From contig JACCRJ010000248.1 of the NCBI GenBank assembly GCA_013813615.1, forward strand, positions 1-6,645: DNA of 6,645 nucleotides. The letters are read 5' to 3'. Position numbers and translations under genes: made by a program. This document shows, piece by piece, positions 6,493 through 6,645 of the stretch. This stretch comes from Lautropia sp. (GTDB lineage: Bacteria; Pseudomonadota; Gammaproteobacteria; Burkholderiales; Burkholderiaceae_E). Every line of letters starts with the position of its first letter. Within the stretch, counting starts at the first letter, position 1. The notes below the pieces were generated by a model. That model searched no databases. It had not been told where the DNA came from and was given only the letters and a program-made list of their open reading frames with translations.

Positions 6493-6531
6493 TCAGTCCG
6501 GGGGGATTCCCGCCTCCTTGATCACCTTCGC
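6493..6531 (-). CDS. C-terminal end of a probable Bug/TctC-type solute receptor (cut)
   Basis: The minus-strand frame ending in TGA at 6493 reads AKVIKEAGIPPD. This is the familiar C-terminal pattern (WxKVIKxAGIxxx) of Bug/TctC proteins, the periplasmic receptors of tripartite tricarboxylate-type uptake and their many stand-alone relatives. Just before it, codons give Gln instead of the usual Trp and the frame enters the inverted phosphatase copy, which starts at 6529. So only about 12 genuine codons remain in the window. In the intact genome the receptor gene would precede the phosphatase and might supply substrate for the cluster. The identification rests on a very short segment and should be treated as tentative. 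Confidence 0.5.
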   Translation of the reverse strand, partial: AKVIKEAGIPPD

Positions 6532-6645
6532 CTGCGCGAGATGTTCCCCGGTGCGGTAATCATCGGCGAGGAAGCCGTCTTCGCCGATCCCGGCGTGCTC
6601 GAGTTGCTTGCCGGTGCCGACTTCGCCATCACGCTCGACCCGATC
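6529..6645 (+). repeat. Right arm of inverted repeat: plus-strand phosphatase fragment
   Basis: This is an inverted copy of 6103-6219, placed on the plus strand. It encodes 39 in-frame codons of the phosphatase, from RLREMFPG through the GEE motif to TLDPI, and is cut by the window end. No N-terminal part of the gene precedes it: upstream in the same frame the sequence is unrelated and meets a TGA at 6469. If real, it is a 5'-truncated gene copy whose only nearby start would be the internal ATG at 6541. It replaces the body of the minus-strand receptor gene, whose last codons lie immediately beside it. That arrangement fits a chimeric join at a contig end at least as well as a true inversion. 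Confidence 0.9.

Noticed and set aside
1..6645. CRISPR arrays, tRNA or rRNA genes, transposase genes or attachment sites
   Set aside because: No regularly spaced direct repeats, cloverleaf, rRNA-like stretch, DDE transposase or integrase frame was seen. The only repeat of note is the inverted repeat at the right edge.
6103..6645. Reading the inverted repeat as insertion-sequence ends
   Set aside because: The arms are phosphatase coding sequence and the 309-base spacer holds no transposase, only the phosphatase start and a receptor tail.

Overview
The window is GC-rich (mid-60s percent by eye), densely packed and coded almost entirely on the minus strand. It looks like accessory catabolic DNA from a soil- or water-type proteobacterium. 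The Bug/TctC-like C-terminus, the AtzG/AtzE-like pair and the acetamidase/formamidase suggest Burkholderiales or a high-GC alphaproteobacterium, but the sequence alone does not fix the taxon. All gene calls come from reading motifs; no database search was possible.

Layout in the direction of transcription (right to left). (1) 6529-6645 is an inverted copy of the inside of the phosphatase gene at 6103-6219, with 116 of 117 bases matching, and it runs off the window edge. (2) Directly next to it are the last codons of a probable Bug/TctC-type solute receptor, ending at 6493. (3) An inositol-monophosphatase-family phosphatase lies at 5569-6393. (4) A cysteine-less glutaredoxin-fold gene at 5148-5524 is broken by a one-base frameshift. 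(5) A 179-base gap holds a plausible sigma-70 promoter and a weak hairpin. (6) A tight five-gene block follows: amidase-signature hydrolase (3565-4968), acetamidase/formamidase (2547-3536), short-chain dehydrogenase (1757-2518), small GatC/AtzG-like protein (1524-1748) and a second amidase-signature hydrolase (101-1522). Gaps in this block are 28, 28, 8 and 1 bases, so it is very likely one transcription unit. (7) The first 100 bases carry no gene, but they end in a strong Shine-Dalgarno sequence that points to another minus-strand gene starting just outside the window.

The genes read best as an amide-utilisation cluster. A Bug-type receptor would bind a substrate outside the inner membrane. 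Three different cytoplasmic amide hydrolases, one with a GatC/AtzG-like small partner, would release ammonia and carboxylates. The dehydrogenase would oxidise or reduce a hydroxyl or keto intermediate. The real substrate is not visible in the sequence. The phosphatase and glutaredoxin-like gene lie before the inferred promoter and may be a separate unit.

The two points that most need checking are the inverted repeat that cuts the Bug gene at the right edge, which is either an assembly or amplification chimera or a real rearrangement, and the single-base frameshift in the glutaredoxin-like gene.
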